Positions 37,010 to 46,875 of a stretch of DNA of 64,000 bases are shown here, piece after piece. The first letter of the stretch is position 1. Each line of letters begins with the position of its first letter. The stretch comes from Burkholderiales bacterium (GTDB lineage: Bacteria; Pseudomonadota; Gammaproteobacteria; Burkholderiales; Burkholderiaceae_D), in assembly GCA_016196925.1 (NCBI GenBank), contig JACPWS010000082.1, forward strand, positions 1-64,000, read 5' to 3'. The notes beneath the pieces were generated by a model, which saw only the letters and a list, made by a program, of their open reading frames with translations, did no database searches and was not told where the DNA came from. The position numbers and the translations under genes were made by a program.

Positions 37010-37127
37010 GTCACTTCTAGAAATTCACTCCGGGATGCAGATCAAGGCACAAACCGGAGCAATACGTCGGTATTGCGAGGATTTGTAACGCAGAGATGCG
37101 CCCGGCAATTGGATTTATAGAAGTGAC
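37010..37127. repeat. 118-bp MITE-like hairpin element
   Basis: Terminal inverted repeats GTCACTTCTAGAAAT (37010-37024) and ATTTATAGAAGTGAC (37113-37127) match at 14 of 15 positions. The interior continues to pair imperfectly towards a central GCAATAC-GTCG-GTATTGC hairpin, so the element folds into one long stem. No coding capacity. No target-site duplication could be fixed by eye. Confidence 0.75.
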
Positions 37128-37148
37128 TAAAGGATAAAAGGTCCCCCT

Positions 37149-38360
37149 ATGACACGTCATTCCTATTTCTGCCCTTGCCCACGCGGCCTGGAAGCAGCCC
37201 TGGCCGAAGAACTGGCCGAAATCGCCCTGATGGGCAACACCATGGCCGTGCACAACCAGGTGCCGGGCGGTGTGCATTGCTCCGGCAGTCTGCACGACGG
37301 CTGGCGCATCAACCTGCATTCGCGCATCGCTTCGCGCGTGCTGCTGCGCATGGCGCATTCCAGCTACGTGAATGAAAACGATATCTACGACCTGGTGCTG
37401 GAACAGCCGTGGGAAGACTGGTTCGGCTATCACCACACGATACGGGTCGACGTCACGGCAGTAAAATCGCCGCTGAAGAGTCTGGAATTCACCACGCTGA
37501 AAATCAAGGATGCGATCTGCGACCGCTTCCGCGACCAGTTCACCCAGCGTCCTTCGGTGAATACCAAGACCCCCGACATGCGCATCGTCGGCTTCCTCGA
37601 TGCACGCAATTTCACGATTTACCTCGATACCTCGGGCGAGCCTTTGTTCAAGCGCGGCTGGCGCCTGGAAACCGGCGACGCGCCGCTGCGCGAAAACCTG
37701 GCGGCCGGCTTGTTGCGCACCACAGGCTGGAAACCGGGCATGCCCCTGTTCGACCCCATGTGCGGCTCCGGCACCATCCTGGTGGAAGCGGCGCAGATGC
37801 TGGCCGGCATCCCGCCCGGCGCCAGGCGCGAATTCGCGTTCGAGAAATTCCACCAGTTCGACGCCGACGCCTGGCAAGCGATCAAGCTCAGCTTCAAGCC
37901 GAACGCTTTGCCGGCCGAGCCGACTATTTTCGGCAGCGATATCTCCGGCGACATGATAGTCATGACGCGCAATAACCTGAACAAGGCCGGCATCCGTTTC
38001 GAAGTGCCGTTGAAGCAGATCGAGGCGCAGGAAATCAAGGCGCCGAGCGAGCAGCCCGGCATTTTGCTGACCAACCCGCCATACGGCGAGCGCATAGGCG
38101 TGCGCGGCGACAGCACGCTAGAGTCGGACGAGCTGGCCAAAGAGTTTTTCAGCGCCTTCAGCACGACCTTAAAGCAGCGCTTCGCCGGCTGGAGCGTATT
38201 CCTGTTCACCGCCGACCTCGGTTTGCCGAAAATGCTGCGCCTGAAAGAATCGCGCAAGACGCCTTTCTTCAACGGCGCGCTGGAATGCCGTCTGTTCCGT
38301 TTCGATATGGTGGCCGGTTTCAACCGGCGCGAAGAAGCCAAGCCTAAGAGCGTGTCCTGA
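37149..38360 (+). CDS. RlmL-like THUMP-domain class I RNA methyltransferase
   Basis: A 403-residue enzyme: an N-terminal THUMP region (about 50-160) and a SAM-dependent methyltransferase domain. The SAM motif is LFDPMCGSGTILVEAAQMLA (about 200-219) and the catalytic motif is LLTNPPYGERIG, as in N2-guanine methyltransferases. It resembles the N-terminal half of E. coli RlmL (23S rRNA m2G2445) and lacks the second, RlmK-like half. The start at 37149 follows AAAGGATAAAAGG. RlmL-type specificity is inferred. Confidence 0.88.
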   Translation: MTRHSYFCPCPRGLEAALAEELAEIALMGNTMAVHNQVPGGVHCSGSLHDGWRINLHSRIASRVLLRMAHSSYVNENDIYDLVLEQPWEDWFGYHHTIRVDVTAVKSPLKSLEFTTLKIKDAICDRFRDQFTQRPSVNTKTPDMRIVGFLDARNFTIYLDTSGEPLFKRGWRLETGDAPLRENLAAGLLRTTGWKPGMPLFDPMCGSGTILVEAAQMLAGIPPGARREFAFEKFHQFDADAWQAIKLSFKPNALPAEPTIFGSDISGDMIVMTRNNLNKAGIRFEVPLKQIEAQEIKAPSEQPGILLTNPPYGERIGVRGDSTLESDELAKEFFSAFSTTLKQRFAGWSVFLFTADLGLPKMLRLKESRKTPFFNGALECRLFRFDMVAGFNRREEAKPKSVS

Positions 38361-38453
38361 TTCCGCAAGAACGGCGCTGAAAGCGGCACAGCATCGCGGC
38401 TGCTTTTGTTTTAATCTGAAAAATTGATCTGAAAATTAATTGGAGATGACAGC

Positions 38454-39938
38454 ATGTCGCAAGTACAGTCCGTAACTCAACAACTGAGCCTGAAAGATGC
38501 CTCTTTGCTGCGCCACCAGGCGTATATCAACGGCGCCTGGGTAGACGGCGGCAGCACCTTCGCCGTCAGCAATCCGTCCAATCATGCGGTATTGGGCAGC
38601 GTGCCGAATCTGGATGGCGCCGGCGCCCAGGCGGCAATCGACGCGGCGCAGGCGGCGTTTCCGGCCTGGGCCGCCAAGACCGGCAAGGAACGCGCGGCCG
38701 TGATGCGCAAGTGGTTCGAGCTGATGCTGGCGCACGCCGACGATCTGGCGGCCCTGATGACGGCCGAGCAAGGCAAGCCGCTGGCCGAAGCCAAAGGCGA
38801 AGTCGTGTACGGCGCCAGCTTCCTCGAATGGTTTGCCGAGGAAGCCAAGCGCGTCGCCGGCGATGTGATGTCTTCCACCTGGAGCGACAAGCGCACGCTG
38901 GTGCTGAAACAGGCTATAGGCGTGTGCGCCGCCATTACGCCCTGGAATTTCCCGATCGCGATGATTACGCGCAAGGTCGCGCCAGCCATCGCGGCCGGTT
39001 GCAGCATCGTGATCAAGCCGGCCGAGCAGACGCCCTTGTCGGCGCTGGCGCTGGCTGAGCTGGCGCACAGAGCCGGCATACCGGCCGGTGTCATCAACGT
39101 GGTGACGGCCGATGCCGGGCGTTCGATAGAAGTCGGCAAGGTCTTGTGCGACAGCAGCGTGGTGCGCCATCTGTCGTTCACCGGCTCGACCCCGGTCGGG
39201 CGTATCCTGATGCGCCAGTCCGCGCCTACCGTCAAGAAGCTGGCGCTGGAACTGGGCGGCCATGCGCCTTTCATCGTGTTCGAGGACGCCGATCTCGATG
39301 CGGCGGTGGCCGGCGCGCTGCAATCCAAGTTCCGCAATGCCGGTCAGACTTGCGTCTGCACCAACCGCTTTTATGCGCATGCCTCGGTGTACGACGCTTT
39401 CGTGGAAAAACTCGCGGCCGCCGCCAAGAATATCAAGGTCGGCGACGGTTTCCAAGCTGGCGTGAACCAGGGCCCGATGATTGACGCCCAGGCCGTAGCC
39501 AAGGTGCAAGAGCACGTAGCCGATGCGCTGGCGCAAGGCGCGCGCTTGCTGACTGGTGGCCGGCAGCATGCGGCCGGCGAGCTGTTTTACGAACCTACCG
39601 TGCTGGCGAACGTGACGCCAGCCATGCTGGTGATGAAGGAAGAAACCTTTGGCCCGGTGGCGGCCGTGGTCAAGTTCCAGACCGAGGAAGACGTGGTGGC
39701 CGCCGCCAATAACACCGATTTCGGCCTGGCCTCGTATTTCTACTCGCGCGATATCGGCCGCGTCTGGCGCGTGGCCGAGAAACTCGAATATGGCATGGTC
39801 GGCATCAATACCGGCCTGATTTCGAATGAAGTCGCGCCTTTTGGCGGCGTCAAGCAATCCGGTCTGGGGCGAGAGGGCAGCAAATACGGCATGGATGAAT
39901 ATCTGGAAATGAAGTATCTGTGCATGGGTGGGATTTAG
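38454..39938 (+). CDS. gabD: NAD(P)-dependent succinate-semialdehyde dehydrogenase
   Basis: A 494-residue aldehyde dehydrogenase. The cofactor and catalytic landmarks are PWNFPIAMITRKVAPAIAAG, FTGSTPVGRILM, the base Glu in LELGGHAP, and the nucleophile in NAGQTCVCTNRFY. C-terminal GLGREGSKYGMDEYLEMKYL is characteristic of GabD. It oxidises succinate semialdehyde in GABA breakdown. No gabT or permease is adjacent. SD-like GGAGATGAC precedes the ATG. Confidence 0.9.
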   Translation: MSQVQSVTQQLSLKDASLLRHQAYINGAWVDGGSTFAVSNPSNHAVLGSVPNLDGAGAQAAIDAAQAAFPAWAAKTGKERAAVMRKWFELMLAHADDLAALMTAEQGKPLAEAKGEVVYGASFLEWFAEEAKRVAGDVMSSTWSDKRTLVLKQAIGVCAAITPWNFPIAMITRKVAPAIAAGCSIVIKPAEQTPLSALALAELAHRAGIPAGVINVVTADAGRSIEVGKVLCDSSVVRHLSFTGSTPVGRILMRQSAPTVKKLALELGGHAPFIVFEDADLDAAVAGALQSKFRNAGQTCVCTNRFYAHASVYDAFVEKLAAAAKNIKVGDGFQAGVNQGPMIDAQAVAKVQEHVADALAQGARLLTGGRQHAAGELFYEPTVLANVTPAMLVMKEETFGPVAAVVKFQTEEDVVAAANNTDFGLASYFYSRDIGRVWRVAEKLEYGMVGINTGLISNEVAPFGGVKQSGLGREGSKYGMDEYLEMKYLCMGGI

Positions 39939-40020
39939 CGCGCTGCCGCCTATCCGACCCCGGGCGCAGCTTGGCAAACCGGAAACGGCATGCTTGGGAA
40001 ACCGCGGCTAAAAAATTTGT

Positions 40021-40151
40021 AACTGTTCACCCATCCTGGAAGCGCCGCCATTGATGACACAAAAATGCTAACCGCGCAGAGGACGGAGAGAAAAGCTTTT
40101 TGCATCCTCTGCGCCCTCTGCGCCTAAGGATTTTCATCTCCAGCTGAATAG
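40021..40151 (-). repeat. Dispersed ~135-bp repeat (CTCTGCG type), copy 2
   Basis: The inverted partner of 22841-22978. Read on the minus strand it begins CTATTCAGCTGGAGATGAAA, contains the same AAAAAGCTTTTCTCTCCGTC centre, and ends GGGTGAACAGTT. It fills the space behind gabD. Nothing else was recognised in 39939-40020. Confidence 0.85.
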
Positions 40152-40214
40152 TGATAAAATTTTTTCCTTTCCCGGACTTGAAAATTTCCCTGCCTGCGCC
40201 ATATTTTTGATGCT

Positions 40215-40243
40215 TTGCAGCATTTTGGAAAATTGCATATAAT
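40215..40243 (+). promoter_or_regulatory. Probable porin promoter
   Basis: TTGCAG (40215-40220), 17 bp, then a perfect TATAAT (40238-40243). Transcription from about 40250 would give a 5' leader of about 260 nt before the porin ATG. Confidence 0.6.
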
Positions 40244-40248
40244 GCGAA

Positions 40249-40345
40249 CCAATTTGCAATCCATGCATCATAAGCATCGCTGATGCATATCAAATTGGCG
40301 CCCGTCTTTTTATTGCAACATGCTGCAAAGTATAGACAGACGGGC
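40249..40345 (+). promoter_or_regulatory. Two consecutive stem-loops in the porin leader
   Basis: CCAATTTG (40249-40256) pairs with CAAATTGG (40291-40298) around an inner TGCATC/GATGCA dyad. GCCCGTCT (40300-40307) pairs with AGACGGGC (40338-40345) around an inner TTGCA/TGCAA dyad. They lie back to back at the expected RNA 5' end. A role in mRNA stability or translation control is inferred. The remaining 165 bp to the ATG show no further structure. Confidence 0.55.
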
Positions 40346-40510
40346 TTCCCCCCAATTCATCAAGCGGTCACTTTCGGCAGGTATCGTGACACTTGTCATT
40401 GGATCATCGTTTTGATTCAAGGCTGTTGATAAGACCTGCAATTCTGTTTCTGTTGCGTTCTTTGTTGTGTTGCAGCAGAAGCCTAACAATAATTTTCTGG
40501 ATATTACGCT

Positions 40511-41533
40511 ATGAAAAAATCATTCCTCGCACTCGCCTTGATGGGTGCATTCTCCGGTGCAGCGTTCGCTCAATCTTCCGTTACCGTGTACGGCGTGGTC
40601 GATATGGGTTTGGTTAACGACAACAACGGCGACGGTAAGGGTGCCACGACTTCCCTGGACAGCGGTCTGCAATCCGGTTCCCGTCTGGGTTTCAAGGGTA
40701 CTGAAGATCTGGGTAACGGTCTGAAAGCCAACTTCGTGTTGGAAATGGGTTTGAACGCCGATAAGGGTACTTCCGATCAAGGCGGTCTGGCTTTCGGTCG
40801 TCAAGCTTTCGTTGGCTTGTCCGGTGATTTCGGTTCCGTCAATCTGGGCCGTCAAAAATCCCTGACTTATGTCGCTTCTGAAGCTATCGACCCGTTCGCA
40901 GTCGGCCTGGCCGGCAACATGCACCGCATGTTCGGCACAGTTATACGCAATGACAACGCCTTGACTTATACCACCACTAACCTGAGCGGTTTCGTAGGCG
41001 CGGCGCAATACGGCTTCGGCGAGCAAGCAGGCGACACGAAGAAATCCAGCATCATTGCCGTGTCTGGCGCATATGCAGCTGGTCCAGTATTGGCTAGCCT
41101 GACCTACGAAAAAGCGAGAGATGCAAAGTCTAAAGTTCCTTACGAGATGCTCGTAGCTGGCGATATCGAGAAATTGCTGGCTGGCGGCACTTACGACTTC
41201 GGCGTAGTAAAAGCGCACGCTGCTTTCGAACGCCTCAAAGTGACAGTAGGCAGCGTAGAAGGTAAGGCCAATGTCTGGATGATCGGTGCAACCGTACCTG
41301 TCGGCGCCGGCGCATTCCTGGCTGACTACACCAGGTTCGACGACAAGACAGTCGGCGATACCGATACTAACTCGCAGCAATTTGCCTTGGGTTACACCTA
41401 CAGCCTGTCCAAGCGCACTAACGTCTACACCTCGTATGCTTACACTAAGAACGACAAGTTCGCGATGATCAACACTAAGACAGCTGGCGCGACAGACAAG
41501 CTGATCAACGTCGGTATCCGTCACGCATTCTGA
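40511..41533 (+). CDS. Gram-negative general porin
   Basis: A 340-residue outer-membrane porin of the beta-proteobacterial type (16-strand trimeric family). A clear signal peptide MKKSFLALALMGAFSGAAFA ends at AFA-QS. SSVTVYGVVDMGL starts the first strand, GSRLGFKGTEDLGNGLKA is the family signature, and the chain ends in Phe (INVGIRHAF), the BAM recognition signal. Codon use is that of a highly expressed gene. It has its own promoter, long leader and terminator, so it is monocistronic. Confidence 0.95.
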   Translation: MKKSFLALALMGAFSGAAFAQSSVTVYGVVDMGLVNDNNGDGKGATTSLDSGLQSGSRLGFKGTEDLGNGLKANFVLEMGLNADKGTSDQGGLAFGRQAFVGLSGDFGSVNLGRQKSLTYVASEAIDPFAVGLAGNMHRMFGTVIRNDNALTYTTTNLSGFVGAAQYGFGEQAGDTKKSSIIAVSGAYAAGPVLASLTYEKARDAKSKVPYEMLVAGDIEKLLAGGTYDFGVVKAHAAFERLKVTVGSVEGKANVWMIGATVPVGAGAFLADYTRFDDKTVGDTDTNSQQFALGYTYSLSKRTNVYTSYAYTKNDKFAMINTKTAGATDKLINVGIRHAF

Positions 41534-41572
41534 TCGGTTTCAGGCGTCAGCCTGATCTGAACTGAGTTGCAG

Positions 41573-41611
41573 AAAAATGGGGTGGCCAGCAATGGCTGCC
41601 CCATTTTTTTG
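41573..41611 (+). terminator. Rho-independent terminator after the porin gene
   Basis: ATGGGGTGGCCA pairs with TGGCTGCCCCAT (10 of 12), followed by seven T residues. Confidence 0.9.
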
Positions 41612-41719
41612 TTGCATCACCGGCGAATCAGCGACATTCTATGCCTGAGACTATACCCTGTCATTTCATGCTCATCCTGAGCGCAGAGGCAAACGGCGAA
41701 ACCAGATGGAGTGAGCGCC

Positions 41720-44584
41720 ATGAGCAAACAAAAGCAGATCGCGGGCGTATCCGGCAGCAACGAACAGTTGCTGGAGTTGTTCGTGCAAAGCCAGGAATGT
41801 CTGAGTCTTGAACAAGCATTGCCGGCGGTGCGCGACGTCACCTCGCTAGTCCGTTTAGTGGCGCTTGCCTGGTACCTAAGGCAGCAAGACAGCCGGCGGG
41901 CCCTGGTGCTGGCGCAAGAAGCCAGCAGCTTGTTGGCGCACGCCGACTTGCCCGATAGCGCCAGGCACAGGCTGGCGGCGCGTTTGTTGCTGGTGCAAGG
42001 CGAAGCCAAGTGGCTGTTTTCTGAGTTGGAAACGGCGCAAAAACTGGCGGCCGATGCCTTGCTGCGCTTCGGCGCATTGGAAGACTGGCGCGGTTGCTCC
42101 GACGCCCATTTTTTACTGGCATGGCTGGCGCGGCACCGCGGCGCTTCAGTCATTTGCGACCAGGAATTACAGGCTGCGCTCGATTGCGCGCGGCGAGCCG
42201 GCGACCGGGTAAGGGAGATTTTTTCCGAAGCGGGCCTGGCGTCGAATGCCAGTTTGCGCGATGCGCATGCGGCCAAATTGTGTTGGGGCGGATATTTGAC
42301 CGAAGCGCTGGCGATCGAATTTCCCGTCACGACGGTGCCGATTTTTGGCTATTTGCAAACTTCCGCCGCATTGCAGGGCGATTTCGGCCGGGCCGCGGCT
42401 TACGGCATGCGAAGTTACCAGCTGGCGCTGGGAACGGGGCAGAGGCGCAGCGCCATCCACGTGGCGGTCAATGTCTGCGATGCGTTTAACAGCATGAATG
42501 ACCATGAGACGGCGCTGGAGTGGGTGCAAAAAGCCTGCGATCTGGCGCGCATCACCGGCTGGTCCGGCAGCATAGGCGCGGCGCTGTGCCAGCTGGCGGA
42601 AACCTTGCGCCGGCTCGGGCGTCTGGATGCCGCCAAAGATTTTCTGGAAGAAGCGCTGATCCATCTTTCCGCGTTCAAGGCTTCACGCAATTATGCGGTG
42701 GCCTTGCGTTATCTGAGCGATCTGGCGCTCGACAGGGGAGACTTCGTCGACGCCCTCGCTTGTTTCCGCCAATTGGAAGAGCGCGCCGATATACTCAGAC
42801 AAGCCGATTTGCAAATCGCTGCCCGCCGCGGCCAGGCCGAGGCTTTGCTGCAACTGGCGCAGGCGCAGCAGGCGCTGGCGGTCGCGCAAGCCGCGCTGAC
42901 CCTGGCGGATCATAGTAAAGACGCCTATCACAGGATAGACGCGCTCAGGGTATTGGCTGCGATTTACGCCAGACATGCCTTGCCGCCGCCGGCGGAAGCG
43001 GGTGGCGCCGACGCCGCGTTGTATTACCTGCAGCAAGTGCTCGATACCGCGGCCGGCATGGACGGCTACACGATTTCGGCCGAGGTCTATGATGCGATTG
43101 CCGACGCGTATGCCGCCAAAGACGAATATCAAAACGCTTTTTTTGCGGCGCGTCAGGCGGCCGTGACGCGCGACAAGACGCATAACCAAGAGGTGACCAG
43201 CCGCGTAATTGCGATGCAAGTCAGCCATCAGACCGAGCGCATGCGCGTGGAAACTGAATATCACCGGCAACTGGCCGACTCTGAAATGCGGCGCGCGGAA
43301 ATCCTGCAGCAGACTACCGATAGCCTGGAATTGTTGGGGGGAATCGGCCAGGAAATAACGGCAAATCTAAATTCCTCTGCGGTATTCAGCTCCCTGGACC
43401 GGTATGCGCATGGCTTGTTGCACGTTACCGCGTTTGCGATTTATCTGATGGACGCCGAGGAGCGGGGCGTCTATCTGGCCTTCGGCGTCGAAAATGGCGT
43501 CAGCTTGCCGCACGACCGTATCCCCTTGTCCGATCCGAATTCGCACGCGGTTCGCTGCATTAAACAACAAAGCGAAATTGTGGTCGAGCTGATGCCCGAT
43601 CAGGATAACCCGACGCTGGTACCCGGCACCATCTTAACCCTGAGCATGTTGTTCGCCCCTTTGAAAATACGCGACAAGATCCTCGGAGTGATGACCATAC
43701 AGTCTTCGCGCCCGCATGCTTACGGCGAACGCGAGCGCATGATCTTTCATACGCTGTGCGCGTATGGCGCGATCGCGCTCGACAATGCCAGTGCCTACCT
43801 TCAGTTGGAGCGCACCCAGGCGCAACTGGCGGCGCAAGAAAAACTGGCCGCTCTCGGTTCGCTGGTGGCCGGCGTCGCCCACGAACTTAACACGCCGATC
43901 GGCAATTGCCTGCTGATCGCCAGCACCGTGCAGGAAAGCACGGCCGATCTGGCTGGGAAATTCGAGGCCCAGAATTTACGACGCTCCGACCTGGGAACTT
44001 ACTTTGCCAACATGCAAGCGTCCTCCGTTATCCTGTTGCGCGGCCTGACCAGTGCCGCGACACTGATCAGCAGTTTTAAACAAGTTTCTATCGATAAGGC
44101 GGGCGAGCAGAGGCAGTTTTTCGATTTGCGGAAACTGGTGCAAGAAGTGGTGGCGGCCCTGAGCAGCCGGGTCGGCTTTATCCGGCACAATATCAGCGTC
44201 GACATCGCCGCCGGCATAGAATTGGATGGCTATCCCGGCCTGTTGCAACAAGTGCTGACGCATTTGCTCGACAATGCCTTGTTGCACGCGTTTTCCAGCG
44301 AAAGCACAGGACATATCTGGCTGGATGCAAATGCCGGTGTGTCCGGCCGGGTAGGTCTGGTCGTGCGCGACGATGGTGTGGGTATACAGGCGGAAGATCA
44401 GGGGCGGATTTTCGATCCTTTTTTCACCACTAAATTAGGGCAGGGCGGTAGCGGCTTGGGTCTGCACATCTGCTACAACATCGTCACCTCCATGCTGGGC
44501 GGGCAAATCAGTGTGGAAAGCCGGATCGGACAAGGTACGCGCTTTCTGCTCGACTTGCCGCTGGTGGCGCCGGATGCGCTCTGA
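41720..44584 (+). CDS. Orphan cytoplasmic histidine kinase with TPR-like and GAF domains
   Basis: A 954-residue soluble sensor kinase. Residues about 1-480 are helical repeats of TPR type (for example YAVALRYLSDLALDRGDFVDA). A short coiled coil follows, then a GAF domain (about 545-690). The HisKA H-box is VAGVAHELNTPIGN (H721). The HATPase has DNALLHAF, DDGVGI, DPFFTTK and GSGLGLHICYN. No receiver, membrane helix or neighbouring response regulator is present. ATG at 41720 has GGAG at 41709; a GTG at 41711 is less likely. The layout resembles AAA-free stress-sensor kinases with N-terminal TPRs. Its signal and partner are unknown. Confidence 0.88.
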   Translation: MSKQKQIAGVSGSNEQLLELFVQSQECLSLEQALPAVRDVTSLVRLVALAWYLRQQDSRRALVLAQEASSLLAHADLPDSARHRLAARLLLVQGEAKWLFSELETAQKLAADALLRFGALEDWRGCSDAHFLLAWLARHRGASVICDQELQAALDCARRAGDRVREIFSEAGLASNASLRDAHAAKLCWGGYLTEALAIEFPVTTVPIFGYLQTSAALQGDFGRAAAYGMRSYQLALGTGQRRSAIHVAVNVCDAFNSMNDHETALEWVQKACDLARITGWSGSIGAALCQLAETLRRLGRLDAAKDFLEEALIHLSAFKASRNYAVALRYLSDLALDRGDFVDALACFRQLEERADILRQADLQIAARRGQAEALLQLAQAQQALAVAQAALTLADHSKDAYHRIDALRVLAAIYARHALPPPAEAGGADAALYYLQQVLDTAAGMDGYTISAEVYDAIADAYAAKDEYQNAFFAARQAAVTRDKTHNQEVTSRVIAMQVSHQTERMRVETEYHRQLADSEMRRAEILQQTTDSLELLGGIGQEITANLNSSAVFSSLDRYAHGLLHVTAFAIYLMDAEERGVYLAFGVENGVSLPHDRIPLSDPNSHAVRCIKQQSEIVVELMPDQDNPTLVPGTILTLSMLFAPLKIRDKILGVMTIQSSRPHAYGERERMIFHTLCAYGAIALDNASAYLQLERTQAQLAAQEKLAALGSLVAGVAHELNTPIGNCLLIASTVQESTADLAGKFEAQNLRRSDLGTYFANMQASSVILLRGLTSAATLISSFKQVSIDKAGEQRQFFDLRKLVQEVVAALSSRVGFIRHNISVDIAAGIELDGYPGLLQQVLTHLLDNALLHAFSSESTGHIWLDANAGVSGRVGLVVRDDGVGIQAEDQGRIFDPFFTTKLGQGGSGLGLHICYNIVTSMLGGQISVESRIGQGTRFLLDLPLVAPDAL

Positions 44585-44670
44585 GCCGCCGCTGCATTTG
44601 GCCGATATTGCTGTCAGCCGCGACTGTCGTTTGTTACAATGGCCGACAACCATGAACTTAAAGTGAAATC

Positions 44671-45108
44671 ATGAAATCCATTTCCAGAATATCTTGCGGA
44701 ATGCTGCTCAGTGCGATGCTGGCGTGTTTGTCGACAACGGCCATGGCGCAAGCGGCCGGCAAACCCGATGCGACTCCCCCCAAGCTGGAAAAATTGGAAG
44801 AAGGCCCCGATTCCGGCATCACCATCAGCAAGCCTGAATCAAAAAATAAAATTACGGAAAAACGCTCCAACAGCGGTAAAGTGACCGAAGTTCATGTTAA
44901 ATCCGGCAACAGCAGTTATGTGCTGAAAGCCGACCCCGAAGTGGGCAACGCTCCCAAAGGCACGGTCCAGGGCGACGCCAATCGCGCGGCGCAGTGGACC
45001 ATACTGGAATTCGGCGGCAAGAAAGAAGGCAAGGAAGTCGAAACGCCGCCGGTTCTGCCGCCCGCTCCCGCCGCACCGGCCCCTGCCAGCACACCGGCCA
45101 AGAAATAA
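44671..45108 (+). CDS. DUF2782 domain-containing periplasmic protein
   Basis: A 145-residue protein with a signal peptide (cleavage near TAMAQA, about residue 27). A small DUF2782-type domain contains EVHVKSGNSSYVLKADPEVG and AAQWTILEFG. The tail is rich in Pro and Ala (PAPAAPAPASTPAKK). Function unknown. The position directly before thrB is conserved in beta- and gammaproteobacteria. No operon promoter was fixed. Confidence 0.85.
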   Translation: MKSISRISCGMLLSAMLACLSTTAMAQAAGKPDATPPKLEKLEEGPDSGITISKPESKNKITEKRSNSGKVTEVHVKSGNSSYVLKADPEVGNAPKGTVQGDANRAAQWTILEFGGKKEGKEVETPPVLPPAPAAPAPASTPAKK

Positions 45109-45136
45109 CCCTCCCGCACTGATATCAACATAAAAC

Positions 45137-46102
45137 ATGGCAGTTTTTACACCGGTAAGCCTGGGCGATCTCGAACCCTGGATGATGCAATTCCCGCTTG
45201 GCAAAGCGTTGGCGGTCAAAGGCATCGCCTCAGGCATAGAAAACAGTAATTTCTTTATCGGCACCGAAGCCGGCGAATTCGTCTTGACGATATTCGAAAA
45301 TCTGAATTTCGAACAATTGCCGTTTTATCTGAAATTGATGCGCCATCTTGCCGATCGCGGAATCCTGGTGCCGGCGCCGATCGCTAACCGGGATGGCGAA
45401 CTGGTGGTGGCGCTGCATGGCAAGCCGGCCGCGATCGTCAGCAAGCTCGAAGGCCGTTCGCAAATGTCGCCGCAAGCCGGCCATTGCGCTGCGGTCGGCG
45501 CGATGCTGGCGCGCATGCATCTGGCGGCGCAGGATTTCCCGATTCGGCAGCCTAACCTGCGCGCACTCGATTGGTGGCACGCAACCACGCCCGAGGTTCT
45601 GCCTTTCCTGTCGGACGCCAATCAGCATTTGCTGCGCGCAGAAATCCACTATCAGGATGCGTTTGCGAGCACCGCGATTTATCACGCCTTGCCGCGCGGC
45701 CCGGTGCACGCCGACCTGTTCCGCAATAACGTGATGTTCGATGGCGAGCGCCTGACCGGGTTTTTTGATTTTTATTTTGCCGGCTGCGATTGCTGGATCT
45801 TCGACGTCGCAGTCACCGTCAATGATTGGTGCATCGATGTGGTGAGCGGGGAGTTGGATGTGCCGCGGGTGCAGGCGATGCTGAACGCCTATCACGAGCT
45901 GCGTCCGTTTACCGTGGAAGAGGGAATGGCCTGGCAAGCCATGTTGCGCGCCGCCGCCCTGCGCTTCTGGCTGTCCCGTCTATACGACTATCACTTGCCG
46001 CGCGATGCAGAAATGCTGACGCCGCACGACCCTGCGCATTTCGAAAGAATTTTGCGTCTGCGCGAATCGCGCACTGTTCCACCGCTGCCGGCCAGGTCAT
46101 GA
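45137..46102 (+). CDS. thrB: Homoserine kinase (ThrB type II)
   Basis: A 321-residue kinase of the aminoglycoside-phosphotransferase fold that phosphorylates homoserine in threonine synthesis. It opens [16 protein letters not shown]. The ATP-site region is GIENSNFFI. The catalytic loop is [13 protein letters not shown] (about 191-203) and the metal site is [11 protein letters not shown]. Its stop overlaps the next start (ATGA). Confidence 0.95.
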   Translation: MAVFTPVSLGDLEPWMMQFPLGKALAVKGIASGIENSNFFIGTEAGEFVLTIFENLNFEQLPFYLKLMRHLADRGILVPAPIANRDGELVVALHGKPAAIVSKLEGRSQMSPQAGHCAAVGAMLARMHLAAQDFPIRQPNLRALDWWHATTPEVLPFLSDANQHLLRAEIHYQDAFASTAIYHALPRGPVHADLFRNNVMFDGERLTGFFDFYFAGCDCWIFDVAVTVNDWCIDVVSGELDVPRVQAMLNAYHELRPFTVEEGMAWQAMLRAAALRFWLSRLYDYHLPRDAEMLTPHDPAHFERILRLRESRTVPPLPARS

Positions 46103-46875
46103 ATCCGGTTAACGCGCAGACCGGCTGGGATTGGGTCAAACAAGGCTTTGCACTATTCCGCAAACAACCGGCCGATATGCTGACCCTGTTTTTTTCCTAT
46201 ATGTTCCTGATCATGGGCATAGGGCTGATTCCGTTTTTCGGACAATTCTTGCCGCTGATACTGATCCCGGTATTTTCCATGAGTTTCATGCAGGCTTGCC
46301 GCCAGTTGGACGAGGGCCAAAAGATTTCCCCTAACTTGTTGCTGACAGGTTTTCGCTCGCCGGCGTTCCCGCGTTTGCTGGGGCTGGGCCTGTGTTATGT
46401 GCTGGCCGTCACCTTGGCAATCTGGGCTTCCAGCCTGGTCGACGGCGGGGTGTTCTGGGAATTTATCACCAGTCAAAAACCGATAGACCCCAAGACTTTG
46501 CCTGAGAGCAGCCTGTTTCTCGGGATGCTAGTCTCGGCCTTGGTCTATACCCCGGCCCTGATGGCGTTCTGGTTTGCCGCGCCGCTGATCGCCTGGAACA
46601 AAATGTCCGTGGCTAAAGCCGCGTTTTATAGCTTTTTCGCCGTGCAGCGCAGCGCTAAGGCGTTTTTGGTTTACGGACTGGCCTGGTTGCTGATAGGTGT
46701 CATCTTGCCGACCATCGTCAGTCTCTTGATCGCCGTGGTCGTCGGCAAGGCCATTGTGGTGGTGCTGCTCATGATGCCGGTTTCGGTGGTGCTGACCGTC
46801 ATCATGTATTGTTCTTTTTACCCGACTTACACGCATTTATTCGGCAAGCCGGAGCCTGAGCCTCAGGCCGCCTGA
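46099..46875 (+). CDS. BPSS1780-family membrane protein
   Basis: A 258-residue inner-membrane protein with about six hydrophobic segments. It begins [24 protein letters not shown], typical of the BPSS1780 family found behind thrB in betaproteobacteria. Function unknown. The ATG at 46099 overlaps the thrB stop. Its 3' end overlaps the converging osmC-like gene by 13 bp. Confidence 0.85.
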   Translation: MNPVNAQTGWDWVKQGFALFRKQPADMLTLFFSYMFLIMGIGLIPFFGQFLPLILIPVFSMSFMQACRQLDEGQKISPNLLLTGFRSPAFPRLLGLGLCYVLAVTLAIWASSLVDGGVFWEFITSQKPIDPKTLPESSLFLGMLVSALVYTPALMAFWFAAPLIAWNKMSVAKAAFYSFFAVQRSAKAFLVYGLAWLLIGVILPTIVSLLIAVVVGKAIVVVLLMMPVSVVLTVIMYCSFYPTYTHLFGKPEPEPQAA

